This document shows positions 26,679-36,132 of a stretch of 64,000 bases of DNA, one piece after another. Origin of the DNA: Hahellaceae bacterium (GTDB taxonomy: Bacteria; Pseudomonadota; Gammaproteobacteria; Pseudomonadales; Oleiphilaceae); assembly GCA_024234505.1 (NCBI GenBank), contig JACKOD010000006.1, positions 248,001 through 312,000 on the forward strand. Reading direction: 5' to 3'. Positions within the stretch are counted from its first letter, which is position 1. The number at the start of each line of letters is the position of its first letter. The notes under the pieces are model-generated. The model was not told where the DNA came from, ran no database searches, and was given only the letters and a program-made list of their open reading frames with translations. The position numbers and the translations under genes are program-made.

Positions 26679-28205
26679 TTGAAAATCACGGAAAAAGTAT
26701 TTTATGCCATCGCGATTCCGGCGATTTTTGCAGTGCTCACACTCAGCGCCTTACTCTACTGGAGCGTAAAAACGGGCTTCGACGACTATTTGAATGCTCA
26801 CGATGAACAACAAATTACATCATCAATAGAGACACTTCAGCAGCTCTACGAGCGCTATGGATCCTGGGCCAACCTTGCGCTTAAAAGTCTGGATCCTCCA
26901 GAGGGGCGGGCAAACCATGAGCCCCAATCTGATTTTTTCAGACCGCCGCCCGAATCCGTCGACCACGAAGGCTATTTCCCTCAACCCCGGAGACGCCCGC
27001 CTCCGCGCCGAGACGACGGGCCAGACCGGCCTCGTCCTGCGCCCAATGATTCGCTGCTGGATAGCCATGGACTACGTGCCGGTGATCTGCCGCGCGCACT
27101 CAATGCATTGGGGGTGTTTGGCGATCTGCAGATGCGTATCACACTCCTGGACGAGTCATCGCGGATTCTGTTTGGCCCACCACCTAAACCCGACGACCAG
27201 CATTTCACCCTCAAGGTCAAGGACACACCGTTTGGCTTCTTGCTGGTTCACCCTCGCCCGACAGAAGAAAGCGAACTCCAGCTCGCCTTTCTTAGCACCC
27301 AACTGACCAGCTTATCGGTGTTTGCGGTGTTGATCATGGTGATGTGCGCATTGACGGCGCTCTGGTTTGCACGCCACTTGCTTGGCCCATTGCGAGCCGT
27401 GGTGAAGGGTTATCACGTCTTGAATAGTGGCGATTACAGCATTCGGCTGAATAAAGAAGAGAAACGTGATGACGAACTGGCGCAACTGATTCTGGATTTC
27501 AATGCGTTGGCGGATACGCTGGAAAAAAACCGGACCCTGCGCGAACGCTGGGTGGCCGATATCTCTCACGAACTGCGTACGCCGCTGACGATTTTGCGCG
27601 CCGAAATCGAATCGGTTCTGGATGGCATCTATCCGCTGGACGAACACCGTATTCGCCTGCTGCAACAAGAAGTCATTTCGCTGAGCCAGCTGGTTGCCGA
27701 TTTAAATGAGCTCTCCATGGCAGATCAGGGCGCATTACATTACCATCGCCAGCCGATTCAGCTGACCCAATGGCTTCAGCAATCGGCGGAGGCCTTTCGC
27801 CCCCGGCTGGCACAGAAGCAGATCCAACTGGAAATTCACCTTCCGACGGGCGATTCGACGTTTATGGGTGATTCCCAGCGTTTGCACCAATTGATGACAA
27901 ACCTGCTGGAAAACAGCTTCCGTTATACGGATGCCGGCGGGCGTGTGGTCGTCACGCTGAGCGAGACGGCAAATCACTGGCAAATACAGCTGGACGACTC
28001 GGCACCAGGCGTGCCTGACTGGGCCATGGCTCGTCTGTTTGAACGCCTGTTTCGCGTGGATAAATCCCGCACCCGTCGTGCAGGAGGCAGCGGACTGGGA
28101 TTAGCCATTTGTCAGGCAATTACCGAAGCGCACGGTGGAACGCTCCAACCATCTCACTCTGCACTGGGTGGATTGAAAATGACCCTGACGCTGCCCAAAA
28201 CCTGA
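26679..28205 (+). CDS. Sensor histidine kinase, BaeS-like
   Basis: A membrane histidine kinase of about 508 residues. I take the TTG at 26679 (MKITEKVFYAIAIPAIF), which has GAGG nine bases upstream; another TTG at 26664 adds five residues. Order: TM1 (about 8-28), periplasmic sensor with an unusual Arg/Pro-rich segment (about 85-120, QPRRRPPPRRDDGPDRPRP), TM2 (about 208-232), HAMP (about 233-285), HisKA with H297 (ADISHELRTPLTIL), N box (MTNLLENSFRYTDAG), and G boxes (DSAPGVPDWA, GGSGLGLAI). A response regulator follows after 149 bp, so the pair is a two-component system. The ligand is unknown; BaeS homologues sense envelope stress. Confidence 0.9.
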   Translation: MKITEKVFYAIAIPAIFAVLTLSALLYWSVKTGFDDYLNAHDEQQITSSIETLQQLYERYGSWANLALKSLDPPEGRANHEPQSDFFRPPPESVDHEGYFPQPRRRPPPRRDDGPDRPRPAPNDSLLDSHGLRAGDLPRALNALGVFGDLQMRITLLDESSRILFGPPPKPDDQHFTLKVKDTPFGFLLVHPRPTEESELQLAFLSTQLTSLSVFAVLIMVMCALTALWFARHLLGPLRAVVKGYHVLNSGDYSIRLNKEEKRDDELAQLILDFNALADTLEKNRTLRERWVADISHELRTPLTILRAEIESVLDGIYPLDEHRIRLLQQEVISLSQLVADLNELSMADQGALHYHRQPIQLTQWLQQSAEAFRPRLAQKQIQLEIHLPTGDSTFMGDSQRLHQLMTNLLENSFRYTDAGGRVVVTLSETANHWQIQLDDSAPGVPDWAMARLFERLFRVDKSRTRRAGGSGLGLAICQAITEAHGGTLQPSHSALGGLKMTLTLPKT

Positions 28206-28354
28206 CCTTGTCAGCGGTAACAGGACGATCTTGCTCCAGTCTCTTGCACGGTTCGGACAGGAATGTCACTATCGCAAAGAAGTCACCATTGAACCTGTGC
28301 CCGAGTCCGAATCAACTGCAGGCCAAACGTCAACTCACGTTAGCATTACTGCTC

Positions 28355-29098
28355 ATGGGCGAATACAACTTTTCCGGAGATCCCGCCTTGCGACAAATTT
28401 GGGTTGTCGAAGATGAAGAACGTATTGCGGATGTCCTCAAAGCCTATCTTGAACAGGCCGGCTTTGAGGTGCGCGTGTTTTACGATGGCTCCGCCGTCGT
28501 CGATCACGTAAGACAAACACCGCCCGATATGCTGCTGCTGGATTTGATGGTTCCCGGTAAGGACGGGATGGAAATTTGCCGCGAAGTCCGACGATTTTCT
28601 GAACTCCCGATACTGATGATTACCGCCCGAGTGGAAGAAATAGATCGCCTGCTGGGACTGGAACTCGGTGCCGATGACTATATCTGCAAACCGTTCAGCC
28701 CGCGCGAAGTCGTCGCCCGGGTGAAGACCGTTCTGCGACGAATGCCTGCCGCACCGGCCCTCGCTCAACCCTCTGCTCCGTCCCCTGCGATGTTGCAGTG
28801 GCAGGGGCTGGCCGCCTGGCTGGAACGCTATGAAGCCACGCTGCAAGGACACTCGCTACCGCTGACGCCAAGGGAATTCAGTTTGTTGTGCATTTTTATG
28901 CGACAACCGGGTCGGGTGTACAGTCGCGAGCAGTTGATGGATCAGCTATATCATGAAGACGAATCCATTTCTGATCGGGCCATCGACACCCATATCAAAA
29001 ACCTGCGAAAGAAAATTGCGGATGTGGCCGGCACTCACGCTCACAGTGATCGAGAATATATCCAATCCATTTACGGCGTAGGTTACAAACTGGTTTAA
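28355..29098 (+). CDS. OmpR/BaeR-family response regulator
   Basis: A 247-residue DNA-binding regulator, partner of the preceding kinase. The receiver has E19-D20, phospho-acceptor D63 (MLLLDLMVPGKDG), a switch Thr (MITAR) and Lys (YICKPFSPREVVARV). The C-terminal winged helix (about 150-247) contains LPLTPREFSLLCIFMRQPGRVYSREQLMDQLY and ends with IQSIYGVGYKLV. The frame is open back to 28109, inside the kinase gene, but the ATG at 28355 (MGEYNFSGDPALRQIWVVEDE) gives the BaeR-like length. A linker of Ala/Pro residues joins the two domains. Confidence 0.92.
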   Translation: MGEYNFSGDPALRQIWVVEDEERIADVLKAYLEQAGFEVRVFYDGSAVVDHVRQTPPDMLLLDLMVPGKDGMEICREVRRFSELPILMITARVEEIDRLLGLELGADDYICKPFSPREVVARVKTVLRRMPAAPALAQPSAPSPAMLQWQGLAAWLERYEATLQGHSLPLTPREFSLLCIFMRQPGRVYSREQLMDQLYHEDESISDRAIDTHIKNLRKKIADVAGTHAHSDREYIQSIYGVGYKLV

Positions 29099-29142
29099 CC
29101 TGTTATTGCCGACCAGCAAAACGCAGCGGCCTGCAACGCAGG

Positions 29143-29529
29143 CTACGCATGATCCACGGACGCAAAGATTCGCATTTCTCCCCCTGAACGGTGCAACTGG
29201 TAGGACTCTCTCCAGCAACTCACGGTTTCGCCATCCGGGCGCAGGAGCGTCCAGGTCACCGTGCCCAGCGCCCCCGACTGCCCCAGCGGTACCACGTTCA
29301 AATCATCATAACGGCATGCCCGAACCCCTTGGGCGTAGTAGTCATCGACCACCTGCTGAAAATAACCGGCAATGTCAGCGGGTTCGGTAAAACAAGTGAG
29401 TGATCCTTCGGCATTCATGGCCAAATAAGGTGCCCGATAGCGCCGGGCAATTTCAGCACCGTCGAAGCGGGAAAAGGCGGATACAAATGCATCAAAGAAA
29501 TGCCGTGTCTCTTGCAGTAGCTCATCCAT
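29143..29529 (-). CDS. SnoaL-like/NTF2-fold small protein
   Basis: A 128-residue single-domain protein with the alpha+beta pattern of NTF2-like (SnoaL/DUF4440) proteins: an N-terminal helix MDELLQETRHFFDAFVSAFSRFD, then RYRAPYLAMN, and C-terminal strands GTVTWTLLRPDGETV and ESYQLHR. Many members are small-molecule binding or isomerase-like. A GGGAGA site precedes the ATG. It is convergent with the regulator gene at its 3' end and divergent from the hybrid kinase. No specific function can be assigned. Confidence 0.72.
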   Translation of the reverse strand: MDELLQETRHFFDAFVSAFSRFDGAEIARRYRAPYLAMNAEGSLTCFTEPADIAGYFQQVVDDYYAQGVRACRYDDLNVVPLGQSGALGTVTWTLLRPDGETVSCWRESYQLHRSGGEMRIFASVDHA

Positions 29530-29767
29530 AATAAAATCTCCCAGTGTTGTGCTGACTATGACACAACATTACTTCCGGAATTTCAACCGCCCACAAAGAG
29601 GCCAAACGCGGGTATCGAATTTCAAAATAGCCGTCACGATCAAGTCAGCAATCGTCTCACTGATTTATCACGCAGACGGTTTAGCGGTGGGATCGAGCGT
29701 TCGTAAAAGTAGTCAGGCCGGAAGGCGTGATCTACATTTAATCAATCGACCTTCGCCTGGCTTAATT

Positions 29768-32700
29768 ATGTTATTCAAACTAACTCGTCGCCCGCTGCAG
29801 CTACTATTGGCGGTATCGTTATTTCTGACACTCATCCTGATGTTAGTTGAGCTGGGCGAACGACATGAACGAGCACGCGCTTATCGGGAATGGGATAACC
29901 TGCTGAAAAGCCAGCTCGAATTCCGGGCCAATCATTTCAAAACCGCCCTTAACGAAATGCACCAGGATATTCAATTTCTTAGCTCGCTTCCGCCCATTCA
30001 GGGGATTGCACGCGCCAGTGCCAATCAAGGCATTGATGTCGAAGAACTCAGTAGTCAGTCGCAGTGGGTCCATCGACTGAATACTATTTTTTCAGGCTAT
30101 GTGGCCTCACATAAGGACGTCAGTCAGGTTCGTTATTTGGGGATTGCCGATCATGGCCGGGAGCTTGTACGAGTTGACAGCATTCAAGGTCTTCCCGCAG
30201 TTATCGATGGTGCAGAACTCCAACAAAAGGCAGATCGCGAGTACTTTATAGACACGCTCAAGCTCAACCACGGACAGGTTTACTTATCTGACATTAACCT
30301 GAACCGCGAACATGGCCTGATTATTCAACCCCCGACGCCCGTATTACGTGCCGCCTTGCCGGTGGACACGGCCGAAGGCAAACGTTTCGGTATGATTGTC
30401 ACCAATATCAATGTCATCCCCCTGTTCAACGAACTGCTTGCCGACCTCCCCGCTGGCGTTCAGCTATATATAATCGATCAGGAACAGGTGTTTTTACTTC
30501 ATCCCGACCCGGAAAAAACCTTCGGTGCCGATTTGGGTACGGCTCATCGCTGGCAGAGTGAATTCCATTTCATCCCCGGTGACAGCCTGCTCCCTGAGCA
30601 ACTGAAAGCCGTTAGCCAAGGCAAACAGTCACTGTATAGCCGACAAATAAACCTCCCGTTGCGAACACAACCGAGCGAAGCCACGCTTCAGTTAATCCTT
30701 ACCGTGCCACAGGATCAGGTAAATGAAGCCATTACCAAAAATCTCATTCGTACCACACTAGTCATCGTCGCTTCACTCCTGCTTATGGGCCTGCTGATGT
30801 ACCTGGCATGGCTCAACACCCGGCAGAGCAAACGTACGTACCTGGCACAATCCCGGCTGGCAGCACTCGTAAACAGTACTGACGATGCCGTGATGGGTGT
30901 TTCATTGGAGGGCATTCTCACCGAGTGGAATACCGGAGCGGCCAAGATGTTTGGTTACACTGCCGCCGACGCGATCGGACACCCCCTGATTCAGTTGCTG
31001 ATCCCCGAAGACAGCGCAACAGAGGCACTTCAGCGGCTCACCCAGATCAAGACCGGCGGCCGGGTATCACAATACATCACCCAAATGCGGTGCCGGAACG
31101 GTCGGTTGCTGGACGTTTCTCTATCTGCCGCCCCCATATTCAACGCCAAAGGCGAGATCGTAGGAGAAGCCTGTACGGTTCGCGATATCAGTTCGCAAAA
31201 AGCGCTGGATGATCAGATTCATCGTTTAAATGCATCACTGGAACAACAAGTGGCGGAACGCACTGCAGAATTACAGCAGCACATGCACTTGCAGCAAGCC
31301 ATTCTGGAGCAGGCGGGGACGGCCATTATTGTCACAGATACCCGCGGGCTGATTACACTCTTCAATCCCGCGGCCGAACGGATACTGGGCTACGCGGCCG
31401 AAGAGATGATCGGCCAGCAAACCCCGGCCGCATTTCATTTAGCAGAGGAGGTTGCACGTCGGGCTACCGAGTTTTCTAAAGCGCTGAATGTCAATCTGCC
31501 CCCCGGATTCGATGTATTGGTGGTCAAAGCCGACCTCAACCTGCCCAATACCCACGAATGGACCTACCGACGTAAAGACGGCGCCTTATTCCCGGTGCAA
31601 CTATCGATAACCGCGCTACGTGATGCTCACGGCAATATCAACGGATATCTGGGTATTGCCACCGACATCTCCGAACAGGCGCAAGCCAAACGCCACTTAT
31701 TATCTATGCATGACCAGCTGCTTAAAGCTGCCGAGGTGGCTGAACTGGGCATCTGGAGCTATACATTGGCAGATAAGCGTCTGGAGTGGAATCAGCAAAT
31801 GCGGAATATGTATCAGACACCGGAGGCTATCCATCGCCAAGGCCTCTACTACGAACACTGGTTGAATGCCGTTCATCCCGAAGACAAAGAGGCGACGGTT
31901 ACCAAACTCAATCAAGCAATAGAAGGTACGGCGGTTTACGACCCCATTTTCCGGATTATCCGGCCCGATGGCAGCCTTCGCTATATTCAGGCCGCCGCCG
32001 TGGTAGAAAAAGAAAATGGTCACCCTGTCCGGGTGCTGGGAATTAATCGCGACATCACAAACCAGCGGGATTACGAACAGCACTTATTCGAAGCCAAAGA
32101 AGCGGCGGATAAAGCGAATGAAGCCAAGTCGGCTTTTCTGGCGAATATGAGCCATGAAATCCGCACCCCGATGAACGCAATTCTCGGCATACTGCAACTG
32201 TTACAACACACCCATCTGGATCAGAAACAAGCTGATTACGTCAGCAAAACCCAAACCGCCGCCAAGGCCCTGCTGGGCATTTTGAATGACATTCTGGACT
32301 TCTCCAAAGTGGAGGCGGGTAAACTCAGCCTTGATCCCCAGCCCTGCCAGATTGATAAAGTGTTACGTGAACTCGGTGTGATTCTCGACGTGAACCGGGG
32401 GCATAAAAACCTGGAAGTACTGTTTGATATTGATGCCACCCTGCCGGAACAGATTATTGTTGATGAACTTCGCCTTCAACAGATACTCCTCAATCTGGCA
32501 GGAAATGCACTGAAATTCACTACTCAGGGTGAAGTAGTGATCTCGGTTAAGGTGGTGCATCAAGAAGCCGATCAGGTGTCGCTGGCATTTTCTGTCAGGG
32601 ATACCGGTATTGGCATTGCACCCGAGCTTCTTGATCAGATTTTTGAAGGTTTCACTCAAGCCGAAGCCTCGACGGCACGGCGCTTTGGTGGCACCGGACT

Positions 32701-34414
32701 CGGACTGGCGATCAGTCAACGGCTGGTTCGACTCATGGGAGGAGAGTTACGCGCCCACAGTTCATTGGGCCAGGGTAGCACCTTCAGTTTTGAGATAACG
32801 TGTCCTTATCTCGTGGGTCAGAGTCCCAAAGCAGCTGACAACGTGCTGTTGCCACAAAAAGTTCTGGTCGTTGACGATAATGCCACCGCCCGGGAAGTAC
32901 TGGTTGCGATGATTCGTTCTTTTGGATGGAGTGCCGATGCCGCTGGCAGTGGTCAGGAAGCGTTGGCCCTGATGAAACATCATCACAGTGATTCGCCTCC
33001 GTACAGCCTCATACTGATGGACTGGCACATGCCGGAAATGGATGGCTGGGAAGCGAGTGAAAAAATTCGTGAATTGTATCCGGCCAACGAACTGCCCTTA
33101 ATTGTGATGGTCACCGCCCATAGCCGGGAGTCATTGGCCGAAAATCAAGCCAGGTTTCCCACATTGCTAAACGGATTTTTAACCAAGCCCATTACCACCA
33201 GCATGCTTTTAAATGAAATTGCTGAAGCCCGGGCGGGGTTCATATCCGCCTCGTCGATCCAATCGGCATCGGATCACCCCTTACAGGGATTGTCTCTATT
33301 GCTGGTGGAAGACAACCCCATGAATCGTGAAATTGCCATTGAACTCTTAAAGAGCGAAGGCGCTCGGGTGCAGGTGGCGGTGAATGGATTTGAAGCCGTG
33401 GCAAGTGTCAAGGAAGCCGCCAATGCTTTCGATGCCGTGCTAATGGACATTCAAATGCCGGGCATGGACGGCTATCAGGCAACACGGGCTATTCGAGAAA
33501 CACTGAATTCAACCGAGCTGCCCATTATCGCCATGACGGCCAATGCCTTCGCCTCAGACCGTGAAGCGGCAATGGCGGCGGGGATGAATGATCATGTTGG
33601 CAAACCCTTCGAACTGAAACATCTGGTCGAGACTATTCTCAAATACACCCGGCCCAGTGCAGCGTCCCACCAAGACGCTCTCCACAATACTTTCCATAAT
33701 ACTTTCCATAACACTCGCCATAACACTTTCCATGACACTAGCCATAACACTCACCATGGCACTCCCCTTGTCGACACCGTTGATGCCCTGTCTGACGAGG
33801 TTCCCTGGCTGGATGAGCCGGGGGCACTGCGGCGTCTGCGAGGCAAACAAGCCCTTTACCTGTCGGCGCTAAAGCGGTTTATTACTGATGCGACAGAGAT
33901 GGCAGCACTACTCCCTGTTGAACTGCCGGTAGCAAGCCCCGAAGAGACCCTTGGTCTGTTGCACAGCCTGAAAGGTATGGCGGCCACCCTGGGGGCAGAA
34001 AAAGTCGCAAGTGATGCAGCCAATTTTGAGAAACGTTTGCGTCAACGGGCGATGGATGCCCCAAGCTATCAACAACTCAGGGAACAACTCAATAAAACCC
34101 TGTTTAAAACCTGCCAAGCGATTGAGCAGCGATTACAGCAAACCGCTTCGTTTAATGAAACGGCAACGTGCGGGGCTTCATGTACCGAATTACAAACGGC
34201 GATCGCCCACCTGACAACCCTTCTAAAACAATCTAATCTTGAAGCATTGACGGTGTTTGATCAGTTCCGGACGCTAGTTACGCAAAGCGACCCTGCCGCG
34301 CAGGAAACACTGTCCGGGCCACTACAACAGCTGGGTGATGCCATGGATCGTATGGATTTTGTTACAGCACAAACCTGCTGCGAACAATTGCAGTTAGCGA
34401 TGGAGACGCTTTGA
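29768..34414 (+). CDS. Hybrid sensor histidine kinase with three PAS, two receiver and one Hpt domain
   Basis: A 1548-residue membrane hybrid kinase. I choose ATG 29768 (MLFKLTRRPLQLLLAVSLFLTLILML) because it starts directly with a membrane anchor; the frame opens earlier at 29549 but with no domain. Order: TM1 (about 9-30), periplasmic Cache-like sensor (about 35-315), TM2 (about 325-347), PAS (about 360-480), coil, PAS (about 510-640), PAS (about 655-770), HisKA H796 (NMSHEIRTPMNAI), HATPase (about 905-1020), REC D1085 (LMDWHMPEMDG), REC D1227 (LMDIQMPGMDG), a His/Asn/Thr repeat linker (about 1306-1333) and Hpt H1399 (LLHSLKGMAATLG). It overlaps the next gene by 4 bp, which suggests a relay to that response regulator. 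Confidence 0.92.
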   Translation: MLFKLTRRPLQLLLAVSLFLTLILMLVELGERHERARAYREWDNLLKSQLEFRANHFKTALNEMHQDIQFLSSLPPIQGIARASANQGIDVEELSSQSQWVHRLNTIFSGYVASHKDVSQVRYLGIADHGRELVRVDSIQGLPAVIDGAELQQKADREYFIDTLKLNHGQVYLSDINLNREHGLIIQPPTPVLRAALPVDTAEGKRFGMIVTNINVIPLFNELLADLPAGVQLYIIDQEQVFLLHPDPEKTFGADLGTAHRWQSEFHFIPGDSLLPEQLKAVSQGKQSLYSRQINLPLRTQPSEATLQLILTVPQDQVNEAITKNLIRTTLVIVASLLLMGLLMYLAWLNTRQSKRTYLAQSRLAALVNSTDDAVMGVSLEGILTEWNTGAAKMFGYTAADAIGHPLIQLLIPEDSATEALQRLTQIKTGGRVSQYITQMRCRNGRLLDVSLSAAPIFNAKGEIVGEACTVRDISSQKALDDQIHRLNASLEQQVAERTAELQQHMHLQQAILEQAGTAIIVTDTRGLITLFNPAAERILGYAAEEMIGQQTPAAFHLAEEVARRATEFSKALNVNLPPGFDVLVVKADLNLPNTHEWTYRRKDGALFPVQLSITALRDAHGNINGYLGIATDISEQAQAKRHLLSMHDQLLKAAEVAELGIWSYTLADKRLEWNQQMRNMYQTPEAIHRQGLYYEHWLNAVHPEDKEATVTKLNQAIEGTAVYDPIFRIIRPDGSLRYIQAAAVVEKENGHPVRVLGINRDITNQRDYEQHLFEAKEAADKANEAKSAFLANMSHEIRTPMNAILGILQLLQHTHLDQKQADYVSKTQTAAKALLGILNDILDFSKVEAGKLSLDPQPCQIDKVLRELGVILDVNRGHKNLEVLFDIDATLPEQIIVDELRLQQILLNLAGNALKFTTQGEVVISVKVVHQEADQVSLAFSVRDTGIGIAPELLDQIFEGFTQAEASTARRFGGTGLGLAISQRLVRLMGGELRAHSSLGQGSTFSFEITCPYLVGQSPKAADNVLLPQKVLVVDDNATAREVLVAMIRSFGWSADAAGSGQEALALMKHHHSDSPPYSLILMDWHMPEMDGWEASEKIRELYPANELPLIVMVTAHSRESLAENQARFPTLLNGFLTKPITTSMLLNEIAEARAGFISASSIQSASDHPLQGLSLLLVEDNPMNREIAIELLKSEGARVQVAVNGFEAVASVKEAANAFDAVLMDIQMPGMDGYQATRAIRETLNSTELPIIAMTANAFASDREAAMAAGMNDHVGKPFELKHLVETILKYTRPSAASHQDALHNTFHNTFHNTRHNTFHDTSHNTHHGTPLVDTVDALSDEVPWLDEPGALRRLRGKQALYLSALKRFITDATEMAALLPVELPVASPEETLGLLHSLKGMAATLGAEKVASDAANFEKRLRQRAMDAPSYQQLREQLNKTLFKTCQAIEQRLQQTASFNETATCGASCTELQTAIAHLTTLLKQSNLEALTVFDQFRTLVTQSDPAAQETLSGPLQQLGDAMDRMDFVTAQTCCEQLQLAMETL
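33683..33766 (+). repeat. Seven 12-bp degenerate tandem repeats encoding (His-Asn-Thr-X) in the hybrid kinase
   Basis: Seven in-frame units of the form CAY AAY ACT NNC (with two GAC/GGC variants at the second codon) give HNTF HNTF HNTR HNTF HDTS HNTH HGTP between the second receiver and the Hpt domain. The period is exactly four codons. Synonymous and non-synonymous changes are present, so this array is older than the perfect tract in chpA. Confidence 0.9.
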
Positions 34415-35382
34415 CCGTGTTGCAGGAAATCAGAAATAAAGTCACACAATATAATGTGCTCGAACATCGCGCGAAAATCCTGATCGTGGATGATCAACCA
34501 CTTAATTTTCGTGTGATGCAGCATGTATTCGAAAATCAGAATTACGAACTGTTTGTCGCCACCAGCGGCAAGCAAGCACTGACTTTTTGCCAGAACAGCC
34601 CGCCAGATCTGGTACTCATGGACGTGGTCATGCCCGAAATTAACGGGCTGGAGACCTGCCGAAGATTAAAAAGCGACGAAAACACACGAGAGATTCCCGT
34701 TATTTTTGTCACGGCTCATAGTACCGACGACGAAGAAAATGCCTGCTGGAACGCGGGCGGTGTCGATTTTGTTGCCAAGCCGGTCAATGGTCGTACGCTG
34801 CTTAACCGGGTGCGCGTTCATTTAACCCTGAAATTTCAGGCGGATTTGCTTCGCGAACTGGCCTTTCTTGACGGGCTGACCCGGGTGGCCAACCGACGTC
34901 TGTTTGACGAGCGTCTGGAACTTGAATGGCGCCGCAACCTGCGAACGAAAACGCCGCTGTCGTTGGTGCTATTGGATATTGATCACTTCAAAGCCTATAA
35001 CGACTTCTATGGCCATCAACAGGGCGATCAATGCCTACAACAGATCGCCGCTGCTATGGCCAGCGTTCCCCAGCGGGCGGGAGATCTGGTCGCTCGCTAC
35101 GGTGGAGAGGAATTCGTGACCATATTACCTGATACGAATGAATCCGGCGCGGTCGAAACGGCTGAACGTATTGCGCAGGCAATCCGGGCGCTGCAAATTC
35201 CACACGAAAAGTCGCAAACCGATTCAATTGTCACCGTCAGCCTGGGCGTGGCGACCCTGATTCCCACACTCGACGAACCACCGGAAGCCTTGATCAAGCG
35301 CACCGATGAACACCTTTATGAAGCCAAAGCACAAGGGCGAAACTGCATCGTTTCCGGCCTGAAGTCGGGGGCTGGTCTCTAG
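34411..35382 (+). CDS. Response regulator diguanylate cyclase (REC-GGDEF)
   Basis: A 323-residue PleD/WspR-type enzyme that makes c-di-GMP from two GTP. The receiver (about 20-135) has D27-D28 and phospho-acceptor D71 (LVLMDVVMPEING). The GGDEF domain (about 155-315) has the active-site motif GGEEF at 231-235 and an intact product-inhibition I-site RAGD at 222-225, five residues upstream. The start is a TTG at 34411 overlapping the kinase stop, or the GTG at 34417; GGAGA lies just before. The overlap makes it the most likely phosphorylation target of the hybrid kinase. Confidence 0.93.
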   Translation: MTVLQEIRNKVTQYNVLEHRAKILIVDDQPLNFRVMQHVFENQNYELFVATSGKQALTFCQNSPPDLVLMDVVMPEINGLETCRRLKSDENTREIPVIFVTAHSTDDEENACWNAGGVDFVAKPVNGRTLLNRVRVHLTLKFQADLLRELAFLDGLTRVANRRLFDERLELEWRRNLRTKTPLSLVLLDIDHFKAYNDFYGHQQGDQCLQQIAAAMASVPQRAGDLVARYGGEEFVTILPDTNESGAVETAERIAQAIRALQIPHEKSQTDSIVTVSLGVATLIPTLDEPPEALIKRTDEHLYEAKAQGRNCIVSGLKSGAGL

Positions 35383-35427
35383 GGCCTGTTGATGTATTGC
35401 CCTGTAACTCGTTAACAAGACTAGACG

Positions 35428-35451
35428 GTAGGCGGCCCGTCCTCGGGGCGC
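35428..35451 (+). repeat. Dispersed palindrome-type repeat, single arm
   Basis: GTAGGCGGCCCGTCCTCGGG plus GCGC is the reverse complement of the left arm of the 112-bp repeats at 47366 and is shared with 48895 and 62912. It lies 45 bp after the diguanylate cyclase stop, in the gap to the convergent SRPBCC gene. Confidence 0.75.
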
Positions 35452-35514
35452 TTTTGGCTATCGGGACGAGAACGCCCCTCGCTACAGTGTCATAGCAGCA
35501 AACTTGGAGCGCCC

Positions 35515-35967
35515 TTAGTCCGGACTCACCGGTTCCACGAGATGTGCGAGTTGGCGCAATGATTCCTGCCATCCGAGATAACAGAATTCAACGGGAATAT
35601 TCTCTGGCAACCCTTCTTGTGTAATGTGGAGTTCACTGCCACAAGCCGCCGGCATGAGCGACACAGAAACCAGGATTTCACCCGATAGATTCGGAGCTTC
35701 ATTTGAATCAGCTTTTTTAATGCTTTCGTAAGGGGTCAGTTCTAGATAAGTACCGCCGACAGAATGGCGCTTAGTTGTGCTTAAGTTAGTGAACGACATG
35801 CGGTATTTTCCTCCCACACGAACGTCCATTTGATGCACCTTACCCGTAAACCCATGCGGTGGAACCCATTTGGCGAAAGCATCTGGTTCCAGAAAGGCGC
35901 GGTAGACTTTTTCAGGCGAAGCCCGCAATACCCGATGAATGTTAACGGTATGGGTGGCGCTGGACAT
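35515..35967 (-). CDS. SRPBCC (AHSA1-like) family protein
   Basis: A 150-residue START/SRPBCC-fold protein of the AHSA1 (activator of Hsp90 ATPase homologue) group. Family hallmarks: HRVLRASPEKVYRAFLEPDAFAKWVPP (about 10-36), VGGKYRMSF, GGTYLELTPYE and the C-terminal GWQESLRQLAHLVE. Bacterial members likely bind hydrophobic ligands; no chaperone link is established. A strong AGGAGTG site precedes the ATG. It is a single-gene unit on the minus strand. The function is unassigned beyond the family. Confidence 0.87.
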   Translation of the reverse strand: MSSATHTVNIHRVLRASPEKVYRAFLEPDAFAKWVPPHGFTGKVHQMDVRVGGKYRMSFTNLSTTKRHSVGGTYLELTPYESIKKADSNEAPNLSGEILVSVSLMPAACGSELHITQEGLPENIPVEFCYLGWQESLRQLAHLVEPVSPD

Positions 35968-36132
35968 TGAGCACTCCTGTAATGTTATTTTTATTTAGGA
36001 AGATCAGAGCAATCATTCGGTGTTCGAAACCACCGAAGCATGTTCGCGTAAACGCTTCAACATGCTCGGAAAAGTATAGCGGCTCATTACGATTGTGAAA
36101 CTTTTTTTGTGACGCAGTTAACTTTTGATCAC

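Noticed and set aside
26414..26689. Minus-strand frame of 91 codons with LIEINNG-type seven-residue repeats
   Set aside because: The repeats are a translation of the 21-bp intergenic array; no family resemblance, no ribosome site, and it runs into the kinase start region.
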